64,000 bases of DNA, taken from NCBI GenBank assembly GCA_963724695.1, contig CAVRVW010000012.1, positions 62,001 to 126,000 of the forward strand. The letters run 5' to 3'. Within the stretch, counting starts at the first letter, position 1. Every line of letters starts with the position of its first letter. Positions 1 through 8,711 of the stretch are shown here, one piece after another. Position numbers and translations under genes: made by a program. This stretch comes from CAVQFD01 sp963724695. GTDB taxonomy: Bacteria > Acidobacteriota > Vicinamibacteria > Vicinamibacterales > CAVVIG01. Under the pieces are notes generated by a model. The model made no database searches. It saw nothing but the letters and a program-made list of their open reading frames with translations, and had not been told where the DNA came from.

Positions 1-504
1 TCTCGTGAATGAACGCGATCGCCTGGTCGCCGTACCAGACGGCCAGCAGGCCTTCGCCGAAGTACCGGATCCCGCGGCCGATGGCGATCGCCGTGACGAA
101 ACGGGTCGCGCTGATGCCGGCGACGCCGGCGAGCAGCACGAAGATCTTGAACGGCGCCGGCGGCGGCAGCAGCGAGGGAATGAGCATCGCCATCACGCCG
201 TAGCGCTGGAACGTGCCATCGCGCGGTCGACGCGTGCCGGCGCTGAAGCGCCTGCGCACGAACGCGTCGCCGCCCTTGCGCCCGATGTAGTACAAGCACC
301 AGGCAGCCGGCGATCGAGCCGAGCGTCGCGCTCGTCGCGTACAGCACCATCCGCGCCTTGTGCTGCGTGACCATCCAGCACCAGCAGCAGGTCGTTGATT
401 TCCGGCAGCGACAGAAACGACGAGTCGAGGAAGGCGACGATGAACAGTCCGGGGGCGCCGAGCGCAAGCGCGAACGCCTGGATCCAGTCCGCGAATCTCC
501 TCAT
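1..504 (-). CDS. VTT/DedA-family membrane protein, 3' end cut by window edge, frame-disrupted
   Basis: The reverse strand begins with ATG at 504 (MRRFADWIQAFALALGAPGLF), a hydrophobic N-terminus typical of the SNARE-associated/VTT (DedA, YqaA) family of polytopic inner-membrane proteins. The frame must be shifted by one base near 379 (a doubled G) and again near 293 (a doubled T). After that the reading is continuous to the window edge and gives LYYIGRKGGDAF, LIPSLLPPPAPFKIF and VWYGDQAIAFIHE, which match the family's conserved Gly-Arg and Pro-rich reentrant segment. The family is linked to lipid transport and membrane homeostasis, but the substrate here is unknown. The C-terminus lies outside the window. 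Confidence 0.7.
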
Positions 505-515
505 AGAATAAACAG

Positions 516-2019
516 GTGATTATACAGCCCTGGCGGCGGCCCCTCGCGATTGGGCGGCGGCCGCCGGGCTGGCGCTCGCTCTCGGAACGCTCGCAGCCAT
601 CCACTTCCATTCGCCTCGGCCTCACGCTGAGCCACTACGATGCGCGCGGCCATCTCGTCGTCGCGCGCCGGATCTTCGACAGCATCACGCCGGGGTGGCA
701 GCAGATCGGCGCCGTGTGGCTGCCGCTTCCCCACCTGCTGAACGCGCTGCCGGTGCAGGTCGACGCGTTCTATCGCACGGGCGTGTCCGCCGTCGCGATT
801 TCGATCGCGTCGTTCGCTCTCGCCACGGCGTCCATCGCCTGGATCGTGTGCGCCGCAACAGGATCTCGCGCGGCCGCCGCGGTGGCGGGCCGCTGTGTTC
901 GCCCTGAACCCGAACGTGCTCTACCTGCAGTCGACGCCGATGACCGAGCCGCTCCTGCTCGGCTTGACCTCGCTCGGCGTGGCGCTCCTTTTCGCGTTTC
1001 ACCGGGAGGGGAGCCGACCCCGGTCATCCACCGTTGGCGCCGTCCTCGCGCTCGCGTGTCTCACCCGCTACGAGGCCTGGCCCGTCACCTGCGCCGCCCT
1101 GGCGCTCGGTCTGTGGGCCGAATGGCGGAGGACCGGTGCCCTCTTCGACGCAGCGCGGCGCACTGTTGCCGTTGCGGCCTGGCCCGCTGCGGCGATCGCG
1201 TTCTTCCTCCTGTTCAGCCGCATCGTCGTCGGCGAGTGGTTCGTCTCCGGGTTCTTCGTACCCGAAAATCCGGCACAAGGCCGGCCGCTTGCGGCGGCGC
1301 TGACAGTCCTGTGGGGCACGGAGCGTCTCAGCAGCTCTCTGCTCATCGCGGCCGGCGGCGGTGGACTGGTCGCGCTCGCCGTGCGCGCCTTTCGCGATCG
1401 AGCCGGTGCCCCGGCGCTGGTGGGCGTGGCGCTCCTGGCCTCGGCCGCCCTGCCGTGGACGGCGTTCCTCGATGGCCACCCGTTCCGCATTCGCTACATG
1501 GTGCCGCTCCTGGCGGCGGAAGCCGTGGGCGTGGGCGTCGCCGCAGGGTGGCTGCAGCGCGCCCACCGGCACGCGTGGGTCGGTCTGGCCATCGTGATCC
1601 CGCTGCAGCTGAACCCGCTGTCGCCCGAGGCGCCCATGGTCGTCGAAGCCCAGTGGGATCGGCCCAACGCCGAAGGCCGCCGTCCGGTCACCGAAAAGCT
1701 CGCACGGAACTACGACGAGTCGACGGTGATGGCCAGCATGGGATCGCTCGGGCACTACATGCAGGACTTGTCCCGGGAGGGGTTCGAGCTGCGGGACTTT
1801 CTCCACGAAGGCAACGGCGACATCTGGCTCGGGGCGCTCGAGCGGCCTCGCCCGTTTGTCGGCTGGATTTTGATCGAAGAGCATGCCGAAGGGGGCGACA
1901 TGCTGGCCGAACACGCACGCGCGAACCCTCGATGGCTCGACGGGTTCACGCGCGTGGCCGAGGGCGCGGGCCTGGCCTTATATCGCCGGGTCCAGAAGGA
2001 CCCGGCCTACATCGAGTAG
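516..2019 (+). CDS. GT39/ArnT-like polytopic membrane glycosyltransferase, frame-disrupted
   Basis: Reading across two one-base frame changes (about 615 and 888) gives a multi-spanning protein of about 500 residues. It contains LTLSHYDARGHLVVARRI, DSITPGWQQIGAVWLPLPH, NPNVLYLQSTPMTEPLLLG and a soluble C-terminal tail ending DPAYIE. An Asp-Ala/Gly-His element in the first periplasmic loop, followed by VWLPLPH, is typical of GT-C membrane glycosyltransferases of the GT39 or dolichyl-phosphate-mannose type, which use a lipid-linked sugar donor at the outer face of the inner membrane. The acceptor is unknown. The true start is unclear: the hydrophobic stretch AAAAGLALALGTLAAI lies in a different frame from the GTG at 516. 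It is divergent from the VTT gene. Confidence 0.6.
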
Positions 2020-2047
2020 GGCGGCTCCTTTCGGACCCGCCGCGCCT

Positions 2048-2749
2048 CTAGAACCCGATCTTGAAGGTGGCGAGGTAGTTGAAGCCGCCGAGATCGACCT
2101 TCGTCCCGTAGAAGCCGATGTCTTCGTCGAGCTCGCCCGCGCCGTCCTGGTAGCGGATCTCGAAGCCCGCGCCGAAGCGGCCCATCGGCACGTTGATGCC
2201 CCCCAGAATCAGCGGCCCGACCGCCGCGCCGCTGTCGACGAACCGATCGTTGAAGATGCTGTAGTCGTAGAAATCCACGAACTCGCCCGACTCGCTGTAC
2301 CGCCACGAGAAGATGCCCACGCCGGCGCCGATGTACGGCTGGATGGGCGCGCTTCGGCCAAGAGGCAGGAATCGGATGGTGGCGCTGAACGGCACGATGC
2401 GCAGCTTCAGATCCTGCCTGATCTCGGTGCCGTTGTCGTTGATGTACTCCGCGTAGACGCTCGGCACCGTCTGCGAGAACACGCCGACTCCCAGGCCGCC
2501 GTCGAGGTACTCGCCCACGGGGAAGAGCCACTCGCCGCCGATCGTGAATCCATTCAGCTCGCCGAGGTCGAACACCAGACCCCCGAACGCCAGGTTCCCG
2601 ATGAACACGTCGCCGGCCACGCGCGAGTCTTCCTTCTGCGGCACGAAGCCGCCGAGGTACACGCTGACGGACTGCTGCGCTCGCGCGGGCGCCGCCGTTC
2701 CCATCGCGATCGCAAGAGCCAGGGTCGAATAGATCCATAGTCGGCGCAT
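2048..2749 (-). CDS. Outer-membrane beta-barrel protein
   Basis: Complete 233-residue frame with a signal peptide (MRRLWIYSTLALAIAMGTAAPARA, cleavage probably after ARA). The mature part has alternating hydrophobic and polar strands rich in Gly and aromatic residues (GGEWLFPVGEYLDGGLGVGVF, IQPYIGAGVGIFSWRYSESG) and ends in a terminal Phe (NYLATFKIGF), the usual BAM recognition signal. This is an OmpA/OmpW-like small barrel of unassigned function. It converges with the upstream glycosyltransferase, with only about 30 bases between the two stops, so it is transcribed alone. Family-level function cannot be read from the sequence. Confidence 0.7.
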   Translation of the reverse strand: MRRLWIYSTLALAIAMGTAAPARAQQSVSVYLGGFVPQKEDSRVAGDVFIGNLAFGGLVFDLGELNGFTIGGEWLFPVGEYLDGGLGVGVFSQTVPSVYAEYINDNGTEIRQDLKLRIVPFSATIRFLPLGRSAPIQPYIGAGVGIFSWRYSESGEFVDFYDYSIFNDRFVDSGAAVGPLILGGINVPMGRFGAGFEIRYQDGAGELDEDIGFYGTKVDLGGFNYLATFKIGF

Positions 2750-2880
2750 GGTCGCCCTCCAGATGATCTCCAGACATAGCAGGAGCGATGCCAGCCGCCG
2801 GGCGGGCCGAAACTACCGGAAACGTTCAGGAAACGTGCAGGAAAGCGCGCTTTCGGGCGAGAGAGTGTCTCTCGCCGATA

Positions 2881-3700
2881 TCACTCGAGCCGTCCGCCCG
2901 ACAGGCCGGGGCGGCGTCGTTCGCGGATGACAGCCAGCATGGCGTCATGGAGCCGTCCGTTCGAGGCGAGGACCTGTCGGGAACGCGACGAGAAGGCGCC
3001 GCCTTCCAGGTCGGTGACGGTTCCGCCCGCCTCGGCGACGATGAGCGCGCCGCCGGCGATGTCCCAGGGCTTGAGATCGCTCTCCCAGAACCCGTCCATG
3101 CGGCCCGCGGCCACGTAGCAGAGATCGATGGCGGCCGAGCCGAGACGGCGAACGGCTCGGGCCCGGGCGACAAACGCCGCGAAGAGGCCGACGATCTCGT
3201 CGACTCGCGAGTGCACGTCGTACGGGAAGCCGGTGACGAGCATGGCGTCGACGAGCTCGCTTGGCCGCCGAGACCCGGAGCGGACGGCCGTTCAGGCGGG
3301 CGCCGCCTCCCCGCTCCGCCGAGAACAGCTCCTTCCTCGTCGGATCGTAGACCGCGGCGATCTCGGCCACGCCGTCCACTTCGAGCGCGAGCGACGAACA
3401 GAAGATCGGCAGCCCGTGCGCGAAGTTCGTGGTGCCGTCGATCGGATCGAAGACCCAGCACGGGCCCGCGGGCGCGGTCTCGCTTCCACCGAACTCCTCG
3501 CCGAGCACGGCGTGATCGGGAAAACGCGCCGCGATGATCGCGCGGAACTCGCGCTCGATCGCCAGGTCCACTTCGGTCACCAGATCGATCGCGCCCTTCT
3601 TGTCCACGCGCATGGCGTGGCCGACGCGCGCCATCATCACGTCGCCCGCGCGCACGACCGCCTCGACGGCGGTGATCAAGAGGAGCGGATCGTGTGGCAA
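2881..3700 (-). CDS. Inositol-monophosphatase-family phosphatase, one frameshift
   Basis: A magnesium-dependent phosphatase of the IMPase/SuhB/CysQ superfamily, about 272 residues once a single extra base near 3255 is removed. Visible signatures are GEEFGG (metal Glu), VFDPIDGTTNFAHGLP (metal-binding DPIDGT) and DLKPWDIAGGALIVAEAGG (second metal motif, WDIAGG). TTG at 3700 is the best start: it lies 5 bases beyond the stop of the upstream RsbW-like gene and gives the usual N-terminal helix (PLLLITAVEAVVRAGDVM). The substrate could be myo-inositol 1-phosphate, fructose 1,6-bisphosphate or 3'-phosphoadenosine 5'-phosphate; sequence alone does not decide. It is probably cotranscribed with the kinase gene. 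Confidence 0.8.
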
Positions 3701-3705
3701 CGGGT

Positions 3706-4149
3706 TCAGGACTGGACGGAGCCGGCGGCCTGGGGGACGCGCTTGGTCATGAGGACTTCCATGCCGCCCTCGCTGGCCCGCTGGATCCGCACGTCGTCCA
3801 TGAAGCTGCGGATGAGGAAGATGCCGCGGCCGCTCGCCTTGAGCAGATTCTCCGGGGCGAGCGGATCGGCCAGCGCGTCGGGATCGAACCCATCGCCCTC
3901 GTCGCGGACGCGGATGCGCAGCTCGGTGGCGTCGCGGTCGAAGGCGACGAACACGCGCCTGGAGAGGTCGCTCTGATTCCCGTGGCGAATCGCGTTGATC
4001 ACCGACTCGCGGATGGCGACACCCATCCAATGCACGGCATCGTCGTCGAGCCCGGCGTCCCGCCCGACCTGATCGCTGACCACCTGAACGAAGTCCATCA
4101 CTTCGAAGGCGCTGGTGAATTCGAGCCGGATCGAGAGGGGTCCGCCCAT
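3706..4149 (-). CDS. RsbW-like anti-sigma regulatory kinase (HATPase_c)
   Basis: A 147-residue GHKL ATPase domain protein of the RsbW/SpoIIAB type. The N-box is AIRESVINAIRHGN, the G1 box is DEGDGFDP and the G2 box is ASGRGIFLIRSFMDDV; no histidine kinase dimerisation domain is present. Such proteins bind and sequester sigma factors or phosphorylate an anti-anti-sigma partner on Ser. I chose ATG at 4149 (MGGPLSIRLEF) because the longer frame upstream encodes no recognisable domain. The gene sits directly upstream of the IMPase-family gene and diverges from aroA. No partner sigma factor or STAS-domain protein is visible nearby. Confidence 0.75.
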   Translation of the reverse strand: MGGPLSIRLEFTSAFEVMDFVQVVSDQVGRDAGLDDDAVHWMGVAIRESVINAIRHGNQSDLSRRVFVAFDRDATELRIRVRDEGDGFDPDALADPLAPENLLKASGRGIFLIRSFMDDVRIQRASEGGMEVLMTKRVPQAAGSVQS

Positions 4150-4215
4150 GGACGCGTCCTGAATACCACCCCATTCGTTGGGCGATGTCAAGCTGTGTGA
4201 CGTAAGATCCAGGAC

Positions 4216-5505
4216 ATGCGCTCGTTGTCGGTCACCACGATTGCCCCCGCGCGTCGCGTGCGGGGACGTTTGAGCGTCCCCGGCGACAAGTCGATTTCCC
4301 ACCGCTATGCCCTGCTGGCCGCGCTGGCCGAGGGAGCGTCACGTGTGCAGAACTACGCACCTGGCGCCGACTGTCAGTCGTCGCTCGCCTGCGTGCGCGC
4401 CCTCGGGGCCGATGTCGCCGTGGAGCCCGAAGGTCGCGTCACTCTACTGGGACGAGGTTTGACGGGCTGGCGTTCACCCGCCGGTCCGCTCGACGCCGGC
4501 AACTCCGGTACGACCATGCGGCTGCTGGCGGGATTGCTGGCAGGCCAGTCGTTTTCATCCACGATGGTTGGCGACGGATCGTTGTCCAGAAGGCCAATGC
4601 GCCGCGTCATCGAGCCGCTGACGCGCATGGGGGCGCGAATCGAGGCCGTGGACGGGCACGCTCCGCTGACAGTGCACGGCGGACCGCTTCGCGCCATCGA
4701 CTACGTCCCGACGGTGCCGAGTGCGCAGGTCAAAAGCGCCGTCCTGCTGGCCGGGCTGCTGGCCGAGGGCACCACGCGGGTGACCGAGCCCGCCCAGACC
4801 CGCGATCACACGGAGCGCGCCCTTCCGGCATTCGGCCTCGAGGTCAGGGTGGACGGCCTGTCGGTGTCCGTCGCCTCGGGCCAGCGAGCCGGGGGGCAGA
4901 GCCTGGTCGTGCCCGGCGATTTTTCGTCGGCCGCGTTCTGGCTGGTCGCAGCGGCGGCGCTGCCGGGGTCACGCATCGAGATCGAGGGTGTCGGCCTCAA
5001 TCCGACCAGGACGGGCCTGCTGGACGTCCTGAGGCGGTTTGGCGCCAGGGTGGAGGTACACGAGACATCGACTTCTGGCGGCGAACCACGGGGCACGGTC
5101 GTCGTCGAGGCCGACCGGACCAACCACATCGAAATCGCGCCAGAAGAGGTCCCTGGGCTCATCGACGAGATTCCCGCGATCGCCGCCCTGGCGGCGTACG
5201 GCGGCGAAGTCAGCGTGCGCGGGGCCGCCGAATTGCGGGTCAAGGAGAGCGATCGGATTGCCGCGCTCGTGGCGGGCTTCCGCGCGCTGGGCATCGACGC
5301 CGACGAACGGGCAGACGGGTTCGTGATCCAGGGCGCGGGAGCGCCAGCCGGAGGCGTCGCCGATGCTCAGGGCGACCACCGCATGGCGATGGCGTTTGCC
5401 ATCGCCGCGCTGGGGGCTCGAGGCGAATCTCGGATTGCTGGAGCGGACGCCGTCGTGATTTCATATCCAGGCTTCTTCGAGACGCTCGGCCGGCTGGTGG
5501 CCTGA
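4216..5505 (+). CDS. aroA: 3-phosphoshikimate 1-carboxyvinyltransferase (EPSP synthase)
   Basis: A complete 429-residue protein catalysing phosphoenolpyruvate plus shikimate 3-phosphate to EPSP, the sixth step of the chorismate pathway in the cytoplasm. Motifs include VPGDKSISHRYALLAAL (shikimate-3-phosphate binding Lys, Ser, Arg), LDAGNSGTTMRLLAG (PEP binding), DGSLSRRPMRRVIEPL, ELRVKESDRIAAL and GDHRMAMAFAIAAL near the C-terminus. The PGDKSISHR form resembles class II and Bacillus-type enzymes rather than the E. coli type. It diverges from the RsbW-like gene with a 66-base gap and is followed 8 bases later by aroK, so the two form a shikimate operon. Confidence 0.96.
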   Translation: MRSLSVTTIAPARRVRGRLSVPGDKSISHRYALLAALAEGASRVQNYAPGADCQSSLACVRALGADVAVEPEGRVTLLGRGLTGWRSPAGPLDAGNSGTTMRLLAGLLAGQSFSSTMVGDGSLSRRPMRRVIEPLTRMGARIEAVDGHAPLTVHGGPLRAIDYVPTVPSAQVKSAVLLAGLLAEGTTRVTEPAQTRDHTERALPAFGLEVRVDGLSVSVASGQRAGGQSLVVPGDFSSAAFWLVAAAALPGSRIEIEGVGLNPTRTGLLDVLRRFGARVEVHETSTSGGEPRGTVVVEADRTNHIEIAPEEVPGLIDEIPAIAALAAYGGEVSVRGAAELRVKESDRIAALVAGFRALGIDADERADGFVIQGAGAPAGGVADAQGDHRMAMAFAIAALGARGESRIAGADAVVISYPGFFETLGRLVA

Positions 5506-5513
5506 CGTTCGAC

Positions 5514-6014
5514 GTGAAGACGGATAAGGTATACCTCGTCGGGTTCATGGGCGCCGGCAAGACGACCGTGGCCAGGGCCCTGGCCAGGCGGCTCGGCTGG
5601 CGGCACACGGACGTGGACGAGATGATCGAGCGACGGGAGCGGCAGACTGTGGCGGACGTCTTTGCGAAACAGGGAGAAACCTACTTCCGCGCGGTCGAGC
5701 GCGCGGTCCTTCTGGAACAGGTGCCGTCGCGGCATGTGGTCGTCGCCACGGGCGGCGGCACATTTGTCGACCCGCAGAACCGCGCCGTGATCAACAGCGA
5801 CGGCCTCTCGGTCTGGCTCGATGTGCCGCTGGAGCGCCTGATCGCGCGCGTCCCTGCCGACGGCCGTCGGCCGCTTGCCGCCGATCGTCCCGCTTTCGAG
5901 CGTCTCTATCTAGCGCGCCGGACCTCGTACGAGGAAGCGCACATTCACGTTGATGCCGGACGCGCGAGCATCCCCGGGATCGTCGAACAAGTGCTGGACG
6001 TCCTGGAAGCCTAG
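5514..6014 (+). CDS. aroK: Shikimate kinase
   Basis: A 166-residue P-loop kinase that phosphorylates shikimate at the 3-OH using ATP, giving the substrate for aroA just upstream. It shows the Walker A loop GFMGAGKTT, the shikimate-binding Asp in HTDVDEMIE, the substrate Arg in FRAVE, the Walker-B-like ATGGGTF and the lid Arg in GRRPL. Length is normal for AroK/AroL. The start is GTG at 5514, giving MKTDKVYLVGFMG; no better ATG exists. Gene order aroA-aroK with an 8-base gap implies coupled expression, and the phosphoesterase starts 5 bases after this stop. Confidence 0.95.
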   Translation: MKTDKVYLVGFMGAGKTTVARALARRLGWRHTDVDEMIERRERQTVADVFAKQGETYFRAVERAVLLEQVPSRHVVVATGGGTFVDPQNRAVINSDGLSVWLDVPLERLIARVPADGRRPLAADRPAFERLYLARRTSYEEAHIHVDAGRASIPGIVEQVLDVLEA

Positions 6015-6018
6015 GCGG

Positions 6019-6762
6019 ATGCGCTACCTCGTCATCACAGACCTCCACGCCAACCTCGAAGCCCTCGAGAGCTGTCTCTCGGACGCCCATCGGCGGGGCT
6101 ACGATCAGCTGCTCGTGCTCGGCGATCTCATCGGCTATGGCGCCGATCCGAACGCCGTGATCAACCGGGTGCGGGACATGCAGCCCGTGGGCCTGGTCCG
6201 CGGCAACCACGACAAGGTGGCGCTTGGCATCGGGGAGGCCGATGGCTTCAACTACGTCGCCAGGACTGCCGCGGCGTGGATGCTCGAGGCGCTGACGCCG
6301 GAGAACCGTACGTGGGTCGCGGAACTGCCTCAAGGGCCGCTCGTGATCGACGACTTGATCGAGATCTGCCATGGGTCGCCGATCGACGAGGATACGTACA
6401 TCTTCACCGAGCGGGATGCGATGGAGGCCCTCGTCGCGGCCGCGCGCCCCCTCTGCCTGTTCGGCCACACGCACTACCCGGTGACCTTCTGTCTTCGGGA
6501 TGGCGTGATGTCCGGTATCGGGCCGTCCCGCGATGCGGAGTCCCGTTTGCACCTCGATGACGGGGTCAAGTACCTGGTCAACCCGGGCTCGGTCGGGCAG
6601 CCCAGGGACGGCGATCCACGGGCGGCATACGCCATTGTCGACACCGAAGCCCGGGATGTCTTGCTCTACCGGGTCGAGTACCCGGTCGAAGTGACTCAGA
6701 GGAAGGTCATCGCCGCGGGGTTGCCCGAGGCTCTGGCGTGGCGGCTCACTGCCGGGCGGTAG
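6019..6762 (+). CDS. Calcineurin-like metallophosphoesterase (YfcE/MJ0936-like)
   Basis: A 247-residue metallophosphatase with the standard dimetal motifs in order: DLHANLEAL (D-x-H), GDLIGYGADP (GD), RGNHD (GNHD), CHGSP (H) and FGHTHYP (GHTH). It ends with a small sandwich domain (YLVNPGSVGQPRDGDPRAAYAIVD), the signature of the YfcE-like group. These enzymes hydrolyse phosphodiesters or phosphomonoesters; the natural substrate is unknown. The start is ATG at 6019 (MRYLVITDLHANL), 5 bases after aroK; a longer frame exists but reads through aroK out of frame. Its 3' end overlaps the last codons of the convergent small membrane-protein gene by 17 bases. Confidence 0.85.
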   Translation: MRYLVITDLHANLEALESCLSDAHRRGYDQLLVLGDLIGYGADPNAVINRVRDMQPVGLVRGNHDKVALGIGEADGFNYVARTAAAWMLEALTPENRTWVAELPQGPLVIDDLIEICHGSPIDEDTYIFTERDAMEALVAAARPLCLFGHTHYPVTFCLRDGVMSGIGPSRDAESRLHLDDGVKYLVNPGSVGQPRDGDPRAAYAIVDTEARDVLLYRVEYPVEVTQRKVIAAGLPEALAWRLTAGR

Positions 6763-6937
6763 GATCGGCGGCGCTGGCCCCGGCTTCCTGCTTCGCCCGT
6801 CGTCTTGCTTCCTTCTCTTCGCGACGACGCAGCTCTGCGGCGTAAGCGTCCCGCGCAGCTTTCGACCCGAAGATCCAGCCGATCACCAGCCCCACCAGCA
6901 TGACGGCGGGAATGAAGAAGAAGTGCCCGGCGGTCAC
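6746..6937 (-). CDS. Small single-span membrane protein at the end of the ccm operon
   Basis: A 63-residue protein with one membrane helix (FFFIPAVMLVGLVIGWIFGS) followed by a highly charged, probably helical cytoplasmic tail (AAELRRREEKEARRRAKQEAG). It overlaps the preceding CcmD-like gene by 4 bases (ATGA), which indicates translational coupling and places it as the last gene of the cytochrome c maturation operon. I do not recognise a family. Its size and topology resemble CcmD itself, so a second CcmD-like role in tethering CcmABC components is possible but only inferred. Confidence 0.6.
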   Translation of the reverse strand: MTAGHFFFIPAVMLVGLVIGWIFGSKAARDAYAAELRRREEKEARRRAKQEAGASAADPTARQ

Positions 6938-7212
6938 CGCGTCGTGCCTGGCCCCTTCTGTTGGAGTGCGCGCATCTCTTCCTGGACCTTGCCGAGCCGA
7001 CGCCAGATCGTCCAGAGGTAGAACACCATGAGCAGGAGGAAGAACACGTACGCGCCGATCAGGAACGGTGCGGCAGGCAACTCCTGCCCGGGCGGCAGCT
7101 CGTTGACCGGCAGAAATCCTGGCGGCGGCTCTGGGGGTTGCGCGTAGGCGAACCCGGCGGTCAGGCCCACCAGCGCCAGCGACATCGCGCCGGTGAGAAT
7201 CCGTTTCAGCAT
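6934..7212 (-). CDS. CcmD-like small membrane protein
   Basis: 92 residues: a signal-like N-terminal helix (ILTGAMSLALVGLTAGFAYA), a Pro-rich periplasmic linker, then a transmembrane helix FLIGAYVFFLLLMVFYLWTIW followed by a basic tail RRLGKVQEEMRAL. The second helix plus the short positively charged tail is the CcmD pattern; proteobacterial CcmD is smaller and lacks the first helix. In System I, CcmD binds CcmC and CcmE and is needed to release holo-CcmE from the CcmABC complex. It lies directly after ccmC, with a 1-base gap to that stop, and is coupled to the 63-residue gene downstream. Confidence 0.7.
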   Translation of the reverse strand: MLKRILTGAMSLALVGLTAGFAYAQPPEPPPGFLPVNELPPGQELPAAPFLIGAYVFFLLLMVFYLWTIWRRLGKVQEEMRALQQKGPGTTR

Positions 7213-7213
7213 G

Positions 7214-7891
7214 TCAGTCCTCGGCGTTGAGGTAGAGCTCGTCCAGATCGGCGCGCATCTCCTCGAGGCGCACCCGCATCATGATGAGCAGTGTCGTGAA
7301 CAGCAGGATGGCCGCCGCGCAGGTCCACACGACGTTCCACATCTCCGGGGACGTCGTCCCGAGCGTGGCCATCACGCTCGTCTGAGGATGCACGGTGCGC
7401 CACCAGTCGGCCGACTTGTACACGAACGGCGCGGTGGCAGCGCCGAAGATGCCGACGCCGGCAGCCAGCTTCTCGGAGCCCGGCCCGCCGAACTTCCGGA
7501 GGAGCAGGTACCCCAGGAACACCAGCTCCAGAATGAACGCCATCGTCAGCTTGGCATCCCATTGCCACCACACGCCCCACGCCTTGCGAGCCCAGAGCGA
7601 TCCGCTGACCAGGCCGAACAGACCGAAGATCACAACGATCTCGGCGCCGGCCACGGCGAACCGGTCGGCTTTGGGCTTGCCCTGAAACAGATAGACCGCG
7701 CTGCTCACGCCACACACGAGGGCGCCGACGGCGAGCGCCATCCAGCTCGGCAAGTGGAAGTAGAAGATCTTCTGCACGAGCAGCATGGTCGACTCGTACG
7801 GCGCGTTGGCTATCGCCAGCGGCGCGTACGCGAAGATGGCCGCACACAAGATCGCGATGGGCAAGAAGGCTCGCTGCATGGTCGTCAACAT
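7214..7891 (-). CDS. ccmC: Cytochrome c maturation heme-handling protein CcmC
   Basis: A complete 225-residue polytopic membrane protein of the heme handling family. The tryptophan-rich heme-binding motif is visible as WGVWWQWDAKLT in a periplasmic loop, with flanking conserved His residues in FYFHLPSWM and WWRTVHPQTSVM. CcmC presents heme to the chaperone CcmE. It has six predicted membrane segments. The start at 7891 follows an AAGGA-like stretch; a second ATG at 7879 is possible. A GC-rich upstream element of 7904-7986 resembles the one before the thiolase gene at 15336. A 138-base gap separates ccmB from this gene, the largest in the operon. Confidence 0.93.
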   Translation of the reverse strand: MLTTMQRAFLPIAILCAAIFAYAPLAIANAPYESTMLLVQKIFYFHLPSWMALAVGALVCGVSSAVYLFQGKPKADRFAVAGAEIVVIFGLFGLVSGSLWARKAWGVWWQWDAKLTMAFILELVFLGYLLLRKFGGPGSEKLAAGVGIFGAATAPFVYKSADWWRTVHPQTSVMATLGTTSPEMWNVVWTCAAAILLFTTLLIMMRVRLEEMRADLDELYLNAED

Positions 7892-8029
7892 TCCTTACTG
7901 GCGCCGGGGCCCCACCCCCGGCGCGAACTGACGCTGATCCCTCGCCTCGGATCTGCTCATCCTCGGCTCGGGATGGCCGCAGGCGCAAACATCTCTACAC
8001 CCCACCCGACCCTCCAGACCTTCCTGACA
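7892..8029. other. Intergenic gap within the ccm operon carrying a GC-rich element
   Basis: This 138-base gap between ccmB and ccmC holds no gene I can support. On the minus strand it reads GCGCCTGCGGCC (7975-7986), a stretch rich in CGAG words, then CGGGGGTGGGGCCCCGG (7904-7920) and an AGTAAGGA just before the ccmC start. The G-run/C-run block can fold into a hairpin. The same arrangement precedes the thiolase gene. Confidence 0.5.
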
Positions 8030-8707
8030 CTATTCCGTCATCAAAGGGTCGAACGTCCAGAGCGCGAGCGTGACGAACACGACATCGAACGCGCCGAGCA
8101 CGGCGATCCAGAACGTGGCCATGGCCGGGTTCGGCTCCGACTGGAGGAGCGCCGCCGTGCCTCGAACTCCGGCAATGATCACCGGTATCGTGACCGGATA
8201 CAACAGGATCGGCAACATGATATCCCGCGCACGCGACCGGACCAGCATGGCGGCGAAGAGCGTGCCGACCGACGCGAAGCCCACGGTCCCGGTCACCAGC
8301 AGAGCCGACAGGAGCAGTGGAAAGTCGAAGAACGGCGCCTGAAAGAGAAAAGCCACCATCGGCACCAGCACGGCCTCGAGGGCCAGCATCAGCACGACCA
8401 TCCCGAGCAGCTTCCCCACGTAGATGGCTGGCCGGGAGGCCGGCGCGAGCAGCAGCGCCTTGAGCGTCTCCCCGTAGCGCTCGCGCTCGAACGTGCGCCC
8501 GAGCGCAAGCTGCCCTGAGTAGATGACGGCGAGCCACAGGATTCCTGCGGCTGCCCCGTCGATCGGCTGGCCTTCCACGACGAAAGCGATCGAAAAGACG
8601 AGGACCGCGGAGACGGCGAAGAGCAAAGTGGTGAGCACAATCTCGCCGTTTCGCCTCTCGATGGCGATGTCCTTCTGCAAGACGAGCAGTGCAACCCTTA
8701 GAAACAT
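8030..8707 (-). CDS. ccmB: Heme exporter permease CcmB
   Basis: A 225-residue integral membrane protein with six hydrophobic segments and the CcmB signatures ALGRTFERERYGETLKALLL and LPILLYPVTIPVIIAGV. With CcmA it forms the ABC module that works with CcmC and CcmD to drive release of heme-loaded CcmE. ATG at 8707 is preferred; TTG one codon upstream (8710) is an alternative. It lies 4 bases after the corrected stop of ccmA (8712), consistent with tight coupling. Length is normal for the family. Confidence 0.92.
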   Translation of the reverse strand: MFLRVALLVLQKDIAIERRNGEIVLTTLLFAVSAVLVFSIAFVVEGQPIDGAAAGILWLAVIYSGQLALGRTFERERYGETLKALLLAPASRPAIYVGKLLGMVVLMLALEAVLVPMVAFLFQAPFFDFPLLLSALLVTGTVGFASVGTLFAAMLVRSRARDIMLPILLYPVTIPVIIAGVRGTAALLQSEPNPAMATFWIAVLGAFDVVFVTLALWTFDPLMTE

Positions 8708-8711
8708 CAAT

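Noticed and set aside
2015..2050. Bidirectional terminator between the GT39-like and outer-membrane genes
   Set aside because: Short GGCGG/CCGCC arms can pair but there is no T-tract and the stem is too short to separate from chance in GC-rich DNA.
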